A stretch of DNA of 64,000 nucleotides. Origin: Notolepis coatsorum (taxonomy: Eukaryota > Chordata > Actinopteri > Aulopiformes > Paralepididae). Of this stretch, positions 10,323-20,930 are shown piece after piece. Position numbers and translations under genes: made by a program. The notes below the pieces were generated by a model. It searched no databases, had not been told where the DNA came from, and was given only the letters and a program-made list of their open reading frames with translations. Location: assembly GCA_963971535.1 (NCBI GenBank), contig OZ020585.1:25531104-25595103 (forward strand). Direction: 5' to 3'. The first letter of the stretch is position 1, and each line of letters begins with the position of its first letter.

Positions 10323-10619
10323 AGCTCCACTGGAGCCGTTTGGGTTTAACTGCCTCCATCTACAACATGTCTAGAGTTGTTGTTGTTGACTCCTTCACTT
10401 TCTGGGCCACCCGAGATATTTCCAGCCAGCCAGGGGATTCAAACCAGCAACCGTTCAGTCACAAGCCCACTTCTCTTACAATTACCAGTCTAATAGAGAT
10501 TGTCCCTGTCATGTTGTGTTCATTAGTGTTAGGGGGGGGTGGACATTTCTCGATTCTAAGATGCATCGCGATGCGGACGTGGACGATTCTGCTTTTTCAT
10601 TTTCGCTAATGTTACTGTA
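10323..10619. other. Unassigned, with a hAT-like fragment
   Basis: 10537-10590 (GGACATTTCTCGATTCTAAG, then ATGCATCGCGATGCGG) resembles decayed termini of fish hAT elements. No gene. Confidence 0.35.
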
Positions 10620-10865
10620 TTCCTCTACTACAAGCTATTAGAATTCACGCAGCATCTGGGAGATAATAACAAGCGCACTCGACTGAATGTGGAAGTGTGA
10701 CGTGCGGAGCTTCTAGTAGAGTGGAGCGAAAATAAAAACCGTACAGTGGTTTTCAGAAGGCTGAGTTACGTACGACTAGCAACTTTCAAACAACGTTCAA
10801 GTCTCATGGAGTATTTCCCGCCCATTTTCAACATCAATGGCGGTTTGAATGGCGTTTAGTAAAGT
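10620..10865. repeat. Dispersed repeat fragment shared with 3839-4028
   Basis: Shares ACAGTGGTTTTCAGAAGG and CATTTTCAACATCAATGGC with 3839-4028 at moderate identity. This copy has an extra segment of about 60 bp in the middle. Confidence 0.6.
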
Positions 10866-11226
10866 TAGCCGGTATCAGCTAAAACACACGTATACACCTA
10901 CAGTACAAAACACAACATTTGTTAAAGACTGGGGAGATCAACAGTAATGGCAAGAAGACCGGTATGGTCCTTTAACTGTTTGAGAAATTGTGTTCAACAT
11001 CGCAATCCACCACTCAGATACTGGTTCCAAAACATCAGCGCTCTGATACCACGCTGAAAAAGAGATTCCATTACGACATAAAAAGGAGTAGGAAAAGGAA
11101 AAGGAGTCGGTATTCAGTACTTGAGAACATGAAGTAACACGCCAACATTTTGGGAAAATGAGAGAGACAAGAAGATAGATACCAGTTTCCTCTCTGTGCG
11201 TTCAGTAGAAAGCTATCTGGCTGCAC
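10866..11226. other. Unassigned
   Basis: No gene or recognised repeat. Moderately AT-rich. Confidence 0.3.
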
Positions 11227-11358
11227 GTTAGCCTAGCTTAGCACAATGAATGGAAGCGGACATGGCCGGTTAGCTATAGGCATTGTCCAACTAACACCTC
11301 TCCCGAAGGCTAACCAGTCATGTCCGCTTCCATTAATTGTGCTAAGCTAAGTTAGGCT
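11227..11358. mobile_element. Hairpin-type miniature element
   Basis: The left arm (GCCTAGCTTAGCACAATGAA then TGGAAGCGGACATG) is mirrored by the right arm (CATGTCCGCTTCCATTAAT then TGTGCTAAGCTAAGTTAGGC) around a loop of about 35 bp. This is typical of a fold-back miniature transposon. The superfamily cannot be read from the sequence. Confidence 0.7.
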
Positions 11359-11389
11359 ACGGCCGTGCCTTAGAACGGTACATGGTGTG

Positions 11390-11455
11390 TTGGTGTGTGT
11401 GTGCGTGTGCATGCGTGTGTGTGTGCATGTGTGTGTGTGTGTGTGTGTGTGTGCG
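11390..11455. repeat. TG microsatellite
   Basis: Interrupted TG/CG dinucleotides adjoin the splice-donor-like sequence at 11457-11462 of the candidate exon. Confidence 0.9.
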
Positions 11456-11462
11456 TCCTCAC

Positions 11463-11746
11463 CACAGTCGGTAGGCATGGGTGCCGAAGCCACCTGGTGG
11501 ATGACGGGCCTCTCCGGGCTGGGACCCTGGTGGTGATGGGAGGAGAGCTGGCTGTGGCGGGCCAGGACGGAGTCCCCTGCAGTGGGCTGAGGAACATCCT
11601 CCTTGGTCATGTCCCCCTCAGGGCCTGGAGGCAGGACACGCACAGAGGCAGGAATAGCAGTAGAGCGGTTATTTTCGGCCCAGAAAGTAGGGTCCGTCTC
11701 AAAGGGGACATTGTCGCCCGTTTTTAACGGTTCACATGATGTCACT
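11463..11746 (-). CDS. Candidate internal coding exon of an unrecognised gene
   Basis: On the minus strand an open, non-repetitive frame of about 94 codons runs from near 11746 to 11463. It includes CEPLKTGDNVPFETDPTFWA and RVLPPGPEGDMTKED. It ends at a good donor (GTG|GTGAGG on the minus strand) and starts near a possible acceptor (GCTGCACAG). The composition is unlike the surrounding AT-rich DNA: GC-rich, rich in P, S and H, with an N-R-S sequon. I do not recognise the protein. There is no ATG-initiated start in frame, so it would be an internal exon. The upstream and downstream exons were not found. A retroelement origin or chance frame cannot be excluded. Confidence 0.3.
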
Positions 11747-12689
11747 GCTGTGCAGCACCCCGAGACTGTTTAGTCTGTATTCGTGGACATTATTACATCA
11801 CTCTCACACTACACAGCCTCGCAAGCCAGACATATTTTCCTGCAATATTTCACAAATATACGTGAAATAATGCACAATTTTCTTCTGGCTCGCGAAGCCG
11901 TCACCCTTACCCTAAAGCTAGAAATAAGAGAAGCCCTGGATTTCTGATTGAGAAAATCTGGGGCTTCTCCATACACAGTGAAGGGGGCCGTTGACTACTT
12001 TGTGGGCCTATAAAATGTTAGTGTACGCTCTTATACCTAAAAAAATAAATCTGATTATATCGTAAAATGTGGTGTCTTAAAATTGATTTCCATCTTTAAG
12101 AGAGGGTGGTGAGTGTTTTCAAATGTGGTCTGAACCGTCCTGGAGCAGTCAGGGTAAATGTGAATCAACATTGCCTCTAAAGCAAAGGAGCAGAACGGCC
12201 CCCCGTTAAAGAGAACATAACATTTACATAGCATTTATTTTAAAATGTTTGGACTTTATGGTGTTTTGTTCTTGACCTATTGTGATGTCTCTGATTGACT
12301 TGTTTAAAGAAGACGTGTCCGGCCCATGGGGACATTAACGTGTGTTGTCGGGCCTTACAAATACATTTGATTTGATAACCTACAGGTTGTTGTCTGGTAC
12401 CGGCAATGTGCCTTTTATTTACTCCCAGGGGTATAGCCAGCAATTCTGGGCCCTGTAGAACATGCCCCCTCCCACTTCCAGACAATCTAGCAAATTAATT
12501 GACTTAAGGAGAATTATACAGGCACGTCCACAGTTCAAATAAAGGCAGCACAAATCGGTTGATATTACCCACACGTTTTTTAAGAGGACAATTTCACGCT
12601 GCAATAGGCACAGGAAGAACACACATTTCTGAACCATTAAAAAACAAATCCTTTTAGTCCAGACCGGCTTTGGGCCCTGCATCGTCAGT
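11747..12689. other. Intergenic; contains a short fold-back sequence
   Basis: 11815-11898 folds back on itself (CTCGCAAGCCAGA ... TCTGGCTCGCGAAG). 12060-12240 and 12400-12660 show no recognisable element or gene. Confidence 0.4.
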
Positions 12690-13030
12690 TCCACTGTCCC
12701 CCACACTTGCGATGCCCTCCGTCTGCTCTTCTAAAAAAGGGCAGTTATATCACACAATACAACTCACGGCTGATCAAGGGTACATAATATCATTCAGGCT
12801 GTGGCTAATTGCAAAACAGCAGTGGTCCGATGGTATCTTGGCCGTCTGTATTAAAGAGGCGTCGCTGTCTGCGAGACATGAAGCAGCATTTATCAGCGCG
12901 CCGCTGTCTGAAGTGCGATGTGCCTCCGGCATTTTAAATGGCTCCAACTGTGACTGTTATCACTTCGCAGGTCCAATCCGTGCACCTGTTGAGCTCCACG
13001 CTGCTCGGTGGCTGCTAGAAGTGCACTAGA
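12690..13030. other. Possible conserved non-coding element
   Basis: About 340 bp of high-complexity sequence without repeats. It contains motifs common in vertebrate conserved enhancers: TAATTGCAAAACAGCAG (12807-12823), GCAGCATTTATCAGCGCG (12882) and CATTTTAAATGG (12930). It is open on the + strand for 119 codons (12670-13029), but the protein looks like nothing I know and there are no splice signals. I judge conserved regulatory DNA more likely than a gene. This rests on appearance only. Confidence 0.3.
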
Positions 13031-13167
13031 AGCTTCTGAACTTTCTGTACTGCGTCAGCCCTCGCTACGTGAGAGGAGCATGTGAAATAGTTCAAAGACA
13101 CACCCGGGCTGCAACACATGAATAGGAATATTCCCTTTGATGTGGAGCCGGGCTGCGTATGAAACCA

Positions 13168-13546
13168 TAGGGCTGGGTGTCAAATCGTTTCGATTGACAA
13201 GGTCCTGATTCTATTCTAATCGACGTTGATTCGGTTAGGGATGTTTCAGTTACAATACCAATTTTGCATGGATATGAAAAGGATTCTCAGATAACTAATG
13301 CTGTAGATTGTACAAGGAACCCTGGTGCGTTATTAAACATATTTGACATGACCAACACAGAACACACTACAGCCAGTCAACACAATATATATTATAAAAT
13401 ATATATAAATATAGCATACTGTATGTATATATACAGTATATATACTTTTGTGTAAAGAATGATCTGGAATTGTATGAATCGATATCAGATTACTCAAATG
13501 AAGATTGGTTAGAATCGGGAAAATCTTCTTTTTTAACCCAGCCCTA
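13168..13546. mobile_element. Miniature DNA transposon with AGGGCTGGGT ends
   Basis: Begins TAGGGCTGGGTGTCAAATCG and ends TTTTTTAACCCAGCCCTA, forming terminal inverted repeats. Flanking 8-mers (TGAAACCA and TAAAACTC) share only part, so the target duplication is decayed. Interior is AT-rich with a TATA-rich core (13385-13450). The ends resemble hAT-class elements of fish. Confidence 0.65.
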
Positions 13547-14469
13547 TAAAACTCTAAAGCAAGTTGAAGTCCGAGGGAAAACGTTTCAACTGGCACAGGA
13601 AAACAGGGCTTGAGTATTGGTCCAATAATCTACCAACAGAGGACACAAAAACTAGAGTAGTGGTAGGTCTAACGTTACAATGTGAAACACACTATGGTTA
13701 ACAGGCTAAACAGTGATGTTGTGACAGGGATACAGAGAAACAATGAAAGAGAGAGCGAGAGAGACAGGGAGAGAGCGGCAGAAAAAGAGGGCATGCGAGA
13801 ACAACTTGGGGAGACAAGAAAGCGACCAGCAGCACACAGCAAAGCATGCAGGCCTAAGCCTGGACGACCACTACGTCTCCCAGTACACCACAAGCGGCCT
13901 CCGACCGAGCAACACTCACAAGCCTCCACTCCATTCTTATCCTCTTCCTTGTTCACCTCCATCAGCGTCTGCCCAGTCCAAGCTAAGCTAAGATCAACCA
14001 CAACAACAACAAAAGACACAAACTGTCTGGGCTCTGACATGGAGTGTGACGAGGCCACATCCCAAAATAACTCATAAGCACAGAGGGTGGCAATAGTCTG
14101 CCCCCAATCCCAGCTACCTACCACCATGCACACCCCTCTCTCTCTCTCTCTCTGCTGATATCCTGTTGATCTCTTCGCCACCAGGTTCAGGGGCTATTTA
14201 CAGCCGGTACACTCTCGAGGGACAGCGCAGTTCCCCTCGCACCATGACTCTAGTCCGATGGAATGTCACTCTCACTGGTGGCCGCTGACCCCGGCGGATG
14301 CCCGGGCCCTCCCCAATTCCAGCTAGCTACAAGAGATGCCGCTCGCCACGCAGAGAATGTGGATGTGAGTTGAGAGTACAAACAAACACCATGGAAAGGG
14401 GGAACAGGAACATGTGGGGCTGCGTAAACAATGAGCGTGTGTTGTTTACATGCACGTTATATATATATC
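13547..14469. other. Intergenic, with GA-rich and CT-rich tracts
   Basis: 13743-13795 is AGAGAG-rich and 14131-14153 is a CT run. Open frames on both strands (for example 13675-14181 minus) show no family resemblance or splice signals. Confidence 0.35.
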
Positions 14470-14902
14470 CATTCCAGATAATAGCTTGTTTACCGGTCAG
14501 GTAGCCATGGTGCCCGAGATCAGACCATGCAAATCCAACCAACATTTCAACTCCACTCCTAACGTCATGACGGCTGGATCTCTGTCCATTCTAAACATGC
14601 ACAGGTGTTCATCATGTTACTTTGTACAGATTTCCAAAGTGTTTTTAAGCACCAAAATGCAACAATCTTCAAAAATAGTTAATTGGAATACTTTTCAAGG
14701 ACACACGCTCAGGGAATCTGTGGTAAGTAACGTTATGAAAGTCAGTACATTTAGAATGGACATAGATGCAGTCATTGTGACGTCAGGTGTAGACTTAAAA
14801 TCTTAATTGACGAATGAATGGTCCCCCACCATGACTGAGATCCTGCAAGTTTGCACGGTCTGATCTCGGGACAACATGGCTACCGGTACCGGTTATGTTT
14901 AA
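14470..14902. mobile_element. Miniature element with subterminal inverted repeats
   Basis: 14492-14532 (CCGGTCAGGTAGCCATGGT, then CCCGAGATCAGACCATGCAA) is mirrored by 14844-14893 (TTGCACGGTCTGATCTCGGG, then CATGGCTACCGGTACCGGTT). The interior has no coding capacity. Probably a non-autonomous DNA transposon. The superfamily is undetermined because the exact ends and target duplication are unclear. Confidence 0.6.
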
Positions 14903-15319
14903 ACTGGGATTAGTCTCAAGAGTCTTGCATTAACCTGCACACTACATAATTTGACTGTGCGACCCAGATAGTTTTTGTGTTTCTTGAAACTAGCTGGGAT
15001 GAGGTTGTTTCTTGAGACCAAATTGCACCAACAACATGTCGTCCACTTTGCGATACAGACATGCCTTTCCATGGGCAGAGAGACCTGCTGCCGACAGTGG
15101 AGGTAATTACTACAAATGATAACTGATTGTTTTGTCTGACACTAAGCATTAAGCATCAGGTACTGTATATTGCTGTGTATTGTTATGTCCAAAAACCTAC
15201 AGTTAACAGGATATGGATCTCCCATAATGGGGATATGAAGTTATGTAAACTATGTAAATTGGATATTGCATTTGCATGCACCAACTGAAAGACAGACAAC
15301 TCTTATCTCAAACACATTA
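14903..15319. other. Unassigned
   Basis: No gene or element recognised. Confidence 0.3.
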
Positions 15320-15643
15320 TCAAACACATTTCGTAATTATGCCACAACAATGTGGAACGCCCTACCCACACAGCCGTAAAAATAATGTGAATCCCTACCC
15401 TCCTTCATAACCGCTCTCAAAGAGCACCTACGGGGGGCTGAAATTATAAACTGGCCCCGGTAGTCCCCCCCCCCCACCCCCCTCCAATGTACAGTTTCTT
15501 CCCTTCGAATGTATATATTGTTTGTATGATCTCTTTCTCTTAAACAGTACTGTATATTTGCATGTCAAATGTCTGGATGAAACAGTACAGTGTATCTGTA
15601 TGTCATAAATGTCTTGATGAATTGAAAATCAATCAATCAATCA
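15320..15643 (+). mobile_element. TCAA-tailed LINE, 5'-truncated copy
   Basis: Reads the final ORF2 residues (MWNALP, then S-L-P and ALKEHLRG in shifted frames, 15350-15460), the C-rich and pyrimidine-rich 3' untranslated region, and ends in GAAAATCAATCAATCAATCA (15622-15641). The distal 3' block found in other copies (GGGGGACCCTGATG...) is missing, so this copy has a shortened 3' end. Confidence 0.8.
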
Positions 15644-16780
15644 TAAAGTGAAACACACACACACACACTCAATGTGGTAGTGTGTTGTATTGGGGGGCAC
15701 AAAGTGAAAAGCCTATTTGGCCAGTTGAAGGGTAGAAGTGGCAACAGGTTGAATAGTGCCTGGTTGCTAAAGATTGCAGAGATGACAACCAGGGGGCCAC
15801 AGGCTTTACTAAGTACAGTAGCTGTCCAGCATACCGGTACTGTACACTACACACACATCTACTTGCATGCTTACTAACCTATCTGCATCATCAGGCTCTG
15901 TTGCACATGCTGACCTGACCAGAGCCATGTTCATTCATTGGCCAGCTTTGCCAATGAATTAGCCTCTCTTCTTGACAGTGTGTGATTACTAGCCAATTGC
16001 CTACTTTCTAAATACACCCAACTAAACAATCACTTTAATCTTGATCATTCATTACAAAATGAAGTCGATTGGATGATTCTGTACCTGGCCATAGTGTGGC
16101 CCCTCCGGTGGGACTGACTGGCTAACGAGTGACAGGTCAGCTGACGAGAACCGGCGGACTGGACATTCGTATGTAACTGGTCCTAATAACCTGTCAGACA
16201 CTCTCTCATGTGTCGGTCAACGTTAACTACGGTTAGCTATACAGTGCTCTGCCGGTAACGTTAACTAGCCAATGTTAGCTTCTCACTGCATAGCTAGCTA
16301 GATAGCACATATATATCTACACCGTACGCGCACAAATGATATTAGACCCAAGCCTCCTAGCTGCATCGATGCTGCACGAATCCCATTTCTTCTTCCACAA
16401 AAGCGGCGTTACCTCGAACTCACTGATCGTTTAAAAGTACTTGGAAGAATCATGGGGAAGCAGTAGATGCTCTCCGTAAAGTTAGCAGCAGGTCGCTGTT
16501 GTCATAACAAATATACTTCCGGTGTGGGGATTTCGCATTCAAAGTAAAAACCCGGGGTCTTCAAAATAAAAGTGATACTGAATGGAAACCCGCGGAACTA
16601 TAATTAATAAAAACCAAATTTAAAAGTTCTGAATTTGAGTCTAATGTGTACAGTGTATGGAGATGTGCTACTCACCAGTGACAATGAGTCCTCTCAGCTC
16701 ACTTTATGCTGTGCTTTTATAGACCATTAATCACATGATATGGAACATATATTTTGGTTAACACTCTGTACATTTACATT
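15644..16780. other. Gene-free stretch, possible promoter at its right side
   Basis: 15654-15668 is an AC run. 15900-16500 is not repetitive. 16200-16320 is rich in GTTAGCTA-type words. An ETS-like site is annotated separately at 16515. No coding exon is convincing. Confidence 0.35.
16515..16523. promoter_or_regulatory. ETS/GABP-like core site ACTTCCGGT
   Basis: ACTTCCGGT is the classical core-promoter motif of many vertebrate housekeeping genes. On the minus strand, downstream of it, an ATG (16453) opens a frame of 13 codons ending at a donor-like GAG|GTAACG (after 16413). It could be a first exon of a minus-strand gene, perhaps the one owning the candidate exon at 11463-11746. This is speculative. 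Confidence 0.2.
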
Positions 16781-16835
16781 TAGTCATTTAGCTGACGCTT
16801 TCATCCAAAGTGATTTACGAAGTTCTGTAATTTAG
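16776..16835. repeat. Common fish repeat (CATTTAGTCATTTAGCTGACGC)
   Basis: The phrase ACATTTAGTCATTTAGCTGA followed by CGCTTT and ATCCAAAGTGA is a dispersed repeat widely present in teleost genomes. A shorter copy is at 38169-38201 in this window. Confidence 0.7.
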
Positions 16836-16904
16836 CCTAGACGTCTATGGGCCATTTAGACGTCTTTTAAACGTCTATTCAACGTAAAATTGCTCAGAGG
16901 GTTG

Positions 16905-17305
16905 TTAAGGGGATGCAGACCATAGAAAGACGTTTGTCTTTACATCAGGGTCCCCCATTTTCAATTCACAGTGACATTTATGACATACGCAACATACATG
17001 ACATCATGACATTTATGGCATAGGGACATACATGACATACAGGTATATAGTACTGTTACATTTGTGACATATATACGATATGCAAATATACAGTACTGTT
17101 ACCCATAGATCCTAACAGAGAATATACATATGATGGGGAGGAGACTGTACATTAGGAGGTCTATTGGATGGGGGGGGGGGTTGGACATTTACGGTGGCCA
17201 ATTTCGTATTGCAGCCTCCCGTAGGTGCTCTTTAAGAGCGGTTTTGAATGTGGGTAGGGATTCACATCTTTTTACGGCTGTGGGTAGGGCGTTCCACATT
17301 GTTGT
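16905..17305 (-). mobile_element. TCAA-tailed LINE, 3' end
   Basis: On the minus strand it encodes the C-terminus MWNALPTAVKRCESLPTFKT and ALKEHLREAAIRNWPP, followed by the family's 3' untranslated region down to CATCCCCTTAAC (about 16905). The simple-repeat end itself is absent. At its 5' side it joins a different LINE (17306-17439) without losing the reading frame. Confidence 0.8.
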
Positions 17306-17439
17306 CAACCATTCAGTGACCGGTGTCATCACCGCTGTTAACTTGTTTGCAGCTTGCTGCTTGGTTGCTGCATGAACATAAATTACCGTATCATCCGCAT
17401 ACATCTGGATGTCAGACTCATCATACAGCTGGAAGATCA
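17306..17439 (-). mobile_element. LINE reverse-transcriptase fragment with YADD box
   Basis: The minus strand encodes IQMYADDTVIYVHA and then KQQAANKLTAVMTPVTEWL, the catalytic YxDD box of a LINE reverse transcriptase. It is part of the same LINE copy as 18368-18960, separated from it by the TTAA-target insertion at 17444. Confidence 0.8.
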
Positions 17440-17443
17440 TTAA

Positions 17444-18367
17444 CACTTTGAGTGCCACGCCGGGTTTTCCTTTTTACCCCCTCGATGCCACGGACCACTT
17501 CAATGTTAACGTTAATATCGCCTAATCTATGTTTTAAATTATGGCTATGTGTCTAATCTGCCCGTCGCTTATCAAAGACTATTTTCCAGTCAGTGCTGTC
17601 AAGGCAGATTGTTTTTTTATCGCTTCATTTCCGTTTCAGAGCATTTTGAAAAGCACCCGTTTTGAAATATAAAACAGTTCATTCTAGACCATTCTGTGAT
17701 AATCGTCTTTTACTGGAATATTCCAGAACGTCGATATTCGTCTGCCTATTTATGAATCGTTTTCAAATAAACGCTAGATGATCAATATTATACGTGCACG
17801 CAAGCACATTCGCGCCGCGCACGGATAATCGGCGTGTTAATTTCCTCTTGGACTTTTCCAGTGAAACCGAAAGAGCCCATTTCACAAAACAGCCCATATC
17901 TTCATCAAAATTAGTCTGATTATCCTAACACTGATAACATAGATTCCTTACCTGACATCAGATGGTATCCAACTGGTATATTCCAATTCCTGATCACCAT
18001 TCGAAAAAATCGATAAGTGTATGGATCCAACGTGTATACAGTGCAGTACATGATTCCGCGGGGCTGAGAGGCTCCAGAATGAACTGTGGTAACCCCGGCT
18101 GGATCAGTGGACTGGAAAATGTGGAGTACCGGATTTTTTTCCCCATCCATTTTCATTGAGTCCATTCCAAAATCCCTTATGTCATCTGGGAGACGATAGG
18201 GGGCGCTTTTTTCCACATATGATCGCCGGCGGTGCTCGGGTATACTCGGGTAGGCTCGCGTGATGCAATATGATTTCAGATCGCTAAAAAAAAAAAAAAA
18301 AAAAAAAGATTCCGAGAAATCTCGTGAGTGGCTTTCAACATAACTATTGGAAACCCGAGATATCTCG
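17444..18367. mobile_element. TTAA-target (piggyBac-like) non-autonomous element, copy C
   Basis: Starts after TTAA (17440-17443) with CACTTTGAGTGCCACG, matching the end pattern of copies A and B. It interrupts a LINE between its GVPQGSILGPLL region (18370-18410, minus strand) and its YADD box. The right-hand TTAA is degraded, so the right edge (about 18340-18368) is inferred from LINE continuity. A poly-A tract of about 22 bp lies at 18286-18307. Confidence 0.65.
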
Positions 18368-18960
18368 ATAGACTAAACAACAGCGGTCCCAATATAGATC
18401 CCTGGGGGACACCAAAACCACAGCTAAGGGCAGAGGATAGCTCACCATTTTCCCTTACTCTGAGTTCTACAGATGCAGCTCTTAGGACTCTGAGCTCTGC
18501 TCTGCACTGCTACTGCGGTAATCATGCACCATTAACCTGGCAGTGCTGTTAACGAGGCGTTAACGACGCTGCGCCCTTGCAAGATACGACTTTGTGTATG
18601 TGATGGTATTAGGGGAGAAGTTGTACCGAGAAAGCTTGGTGAGCAGGACACCATGATCCACAGTGGCAAAGGCTTTCTATAGATCTAAAAATGCGGCTGC
18701 AACAACTCCCCCCTTATCAAGCTTAGATTTAATATTCTCCAGGAGGAAGCAGATTGCAGTCTCTCTGTTGAATGTTTCGACCTAAAACCAAACTGCATGG
18801 GGTGCAATCCGACAGAGCTGGTGCTAAGTTGACTTTTCAGTTATTCTGCTACAGTAGGCCTATGTGTTTCTCTGCTATTTTGGAAATAACAGGTAGAATG
18901 CTAATTGACCTATAATTAGCTACCTCAGGATTTACCTGCTTTGTAGATGGGGGTTATTAT
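18368..18960 (-). mobile_element. LINE reverse-transcriptase core, decayed
   Basis: In shifting frames the minus strand reads ETAICFLLENIKSKLDKGGV, then AAAFLDLKKAFATVDHGVLL, and nearer the left edge CPPGIYIG-type sequence equivalent to GVPQGSILGP. These are motifs A and B regions of jockey/CR1/L2-type reverse transcriptases. Stops and frameshifts are present throughout. Confidence 0.8.
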
Positions 18961-19235
18961 AGCTTCCTTCTATGCTCCTGGAAAAATGCCTTCATTATAG
19001 GGTCTTGAGGGTGTGTAGTTAGAGACCATTGACTGGAGGTACTGTAGGCAGGAGTCGTTCCCTTCACTGTGCGATATGCCAGGTCAAGGACCTTGAAGCG
19101 GTTTTGCAATGGGGAGCCAGTGCAGCTTTCTAAGAAGTGGGGTAACATGGGCTTGGTAGGTCTGACTTTGGTAGGTTGGAGATCAGGCGGGCCGCTGGGT
19201 TCTGAATGAGTTGATCGATCAAATGGTTTGACTTG
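18961..19235 (-). mobile_element. C-terminal fragment of another LINE
   Basis: The minus strand encodes LPHFLESCTGSPLQNRFKVL and DLAYRTVKGTTPAY, the familiar LxSLHWLPxxxRxxFKxLxLxYxxxxGxxPxYL pattern of L2/Rex-like LINE C-termini, with one frameshift. Confidence 0.7.
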
Positions 19236-19749
19236 CATAAGCCTACCATACATTACCAGTCTCTTGTTAAATTTGATGCTACATTTAAATGCATGTTAAA
19301 ACAGTTAGGTAGCTATATGTGTAGAAGCCAAAACCGACGTATTGGAAATTGTATTATTTATGGTAATGGTGTTGTATTTATGTTTCGAACACTAGGGGGC
19401 ACACCACCTCTTAATATAATAGGCTCTGTAATCAGAGCAACGTTATGCACCTGCTGAGAGACACATCTTCCTAACTGAGCAACGAAGTCACAGAGTTGTG
19501 GAGCCACGAAGCAATAGAGATAAAATGTTCTGTTCTCAAATTATAATTTTCTTTTGGACAATAAACCCTGCAAACTACATCAGCTGCAGCCTGGACATTC
19601 AAACTCTGTCAACATCCACAACTGTTGTTACCCGAGTAGAAAACATCTTAAGTAGGTGCATCGTGGCGCATTGTCAAAATGTTTAGGGAATGACAAGCGG
19701 CCACTACAATAGGGTTGCGAGAGATGGGAATAGTTATAATAGTGTGTTA
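19236..19749. other. Unassigned
   Basis: No gene recognised. A CACTAGGGGGCAC-type word at 19390 is common in fish intergenic DNA. Confidence 0.3.
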
Positions 19750-20000
19750 CAACAACCACTCTTTATGAAGATCCAAAATGTATTTTGTAATGTAGGCTAC
19801 AGTCTTCTTGTTCTTCATCCTTGTCCCTTTCACAGGGTCGGACGGGGTGTAGCTTCTGTCTCCACTGTTTCCGTCCTCCATCGTCATCCCCAATGCTTTC
19901 ATGTCTTGTCTGATACAGCCGCTCCACATCTTCGCCGGTCTGCCCTGCTTTCTTTTTCCAGGGATGGGCAGGTCAATCACTATTCTCAGTGGGTGCTCTT
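19750..20000 (-). mobile_element. RTE-type LINE, C-terminal end
   Basis: The minus strand encodes GKRKQGRPAKMWSGCIRQDM and KALGMTMED, then a GDRS and DPVKG block. This is the GxRPxGRPxxRWxDxVxxDM signature at the end of RTE-clade reverse transcriptases. It belongs with 20931-21290, from which it is separated by the minisatellite. Confidence 0.75.
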
Positions 20001-20123
20001 TCCCCCTTTCTTTACACGACCAGACAATATTATGCTGCTTCCCTCACCTTTGTTTCAATCCCATCCACTCCTGCCATCTGTTTTTACTTCCTTGTTGGTC
20101 CTTTTTTCTTTTGAGGGGGATGC

Positions 20124-20930
20124 CTTGTGCCTTAACCTTAACATTCTCCTCTCTGCCCTTGTGCCTTAACCTTAACATTCTCCTCTCTGCCCTTGTGCCT
20201 TAACCTTAACATTCTCCACTCTGCCCTTGTGCCTTAACCTTAACATTCTCCACTCTGCCATTGTGTCTTAACCTTAACATTCTCCACTCTGCCCTTGTGT
20301 CTTAACCTTAACATTCTCCACTCTGCCCTTGTGTCTTAACCTTAACATTCTCCTCTCTGCCCTTGTGTCTTAACCTTAACCTTCTCCACTCTGCCCTTGT
20401 GTCTTAACCTTAACATTCTCCACTCTGCCCTTGTGTCTTAACCTTAACATTATCCTCTCTGCCCTTGTGTGTCTTAACATTAACATTCTCCACTCTGCCC
20501 TTGTGTCTTAACCTTAACATTCTCCACTCTGCCCTTGTGTCTTAACCTTAACATTCTCCACTCTGCCCTTGTGTCTTAACCTTAACATTCTCCACTCTGC
20601 CCTTGTGTCTTAACCTTAACATTCTCCACTCTGCCCTTGTGTCTTAACCTTAACATTCTCCACTCTGCCCTTGTGTCTTAACCTTAACATTCTCCTCTCT
20701 GCCCTTGTGTCTTAACCTTAACATTCTCCTCTCTGCCCTTGTGTCTTAACCTTAACATTCTCCACTCTGCCCTTGTGTCCTTAACATTCTCCTCTCTGCC
20801 CTTGTGTCTTAACCTTAACATTCTCCTCTCTGCCCTTGTGTCTTAACCTTAACATTCTCCACTCTGCCCTTGTGTCCTTAACATTCTCCACTCTGCCCTT
20901 GTGTCCTTAACATTCTCCTCTCTGCCCTTG
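20124..20930. repeat. 34-bp minisatellite (about 24 copies) inside an RTE LINE
   Basis: Units contain CTTAACCTTAACATTCTCC followed by a short ACTCTGCCCTTGTGT part. Three adjacent shortened units near the right end lack the first CTTAAC. The array lies between two parts of one minus-strand RTE LINE copy. Confidence 0.93.

Noticed and set aside
9250-10359. Long open frames on both strands (up to 356 codons, Cys/Trp/Val-rich on the minus strand, His/Pro/Thr-rich on the plus)
   Set aside because: They coincide exactly with the 16-bp minisatellite. The repeat unit has no stop in several frames, and the residues simply repeat the unit.
20124-20930. Telomere-like repeat because of repeated CCTTAA words
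   Set aside because: The unit is 34 bp with only two CTTAAC words. It is not a TTAGGG array and lies inside a LINE.
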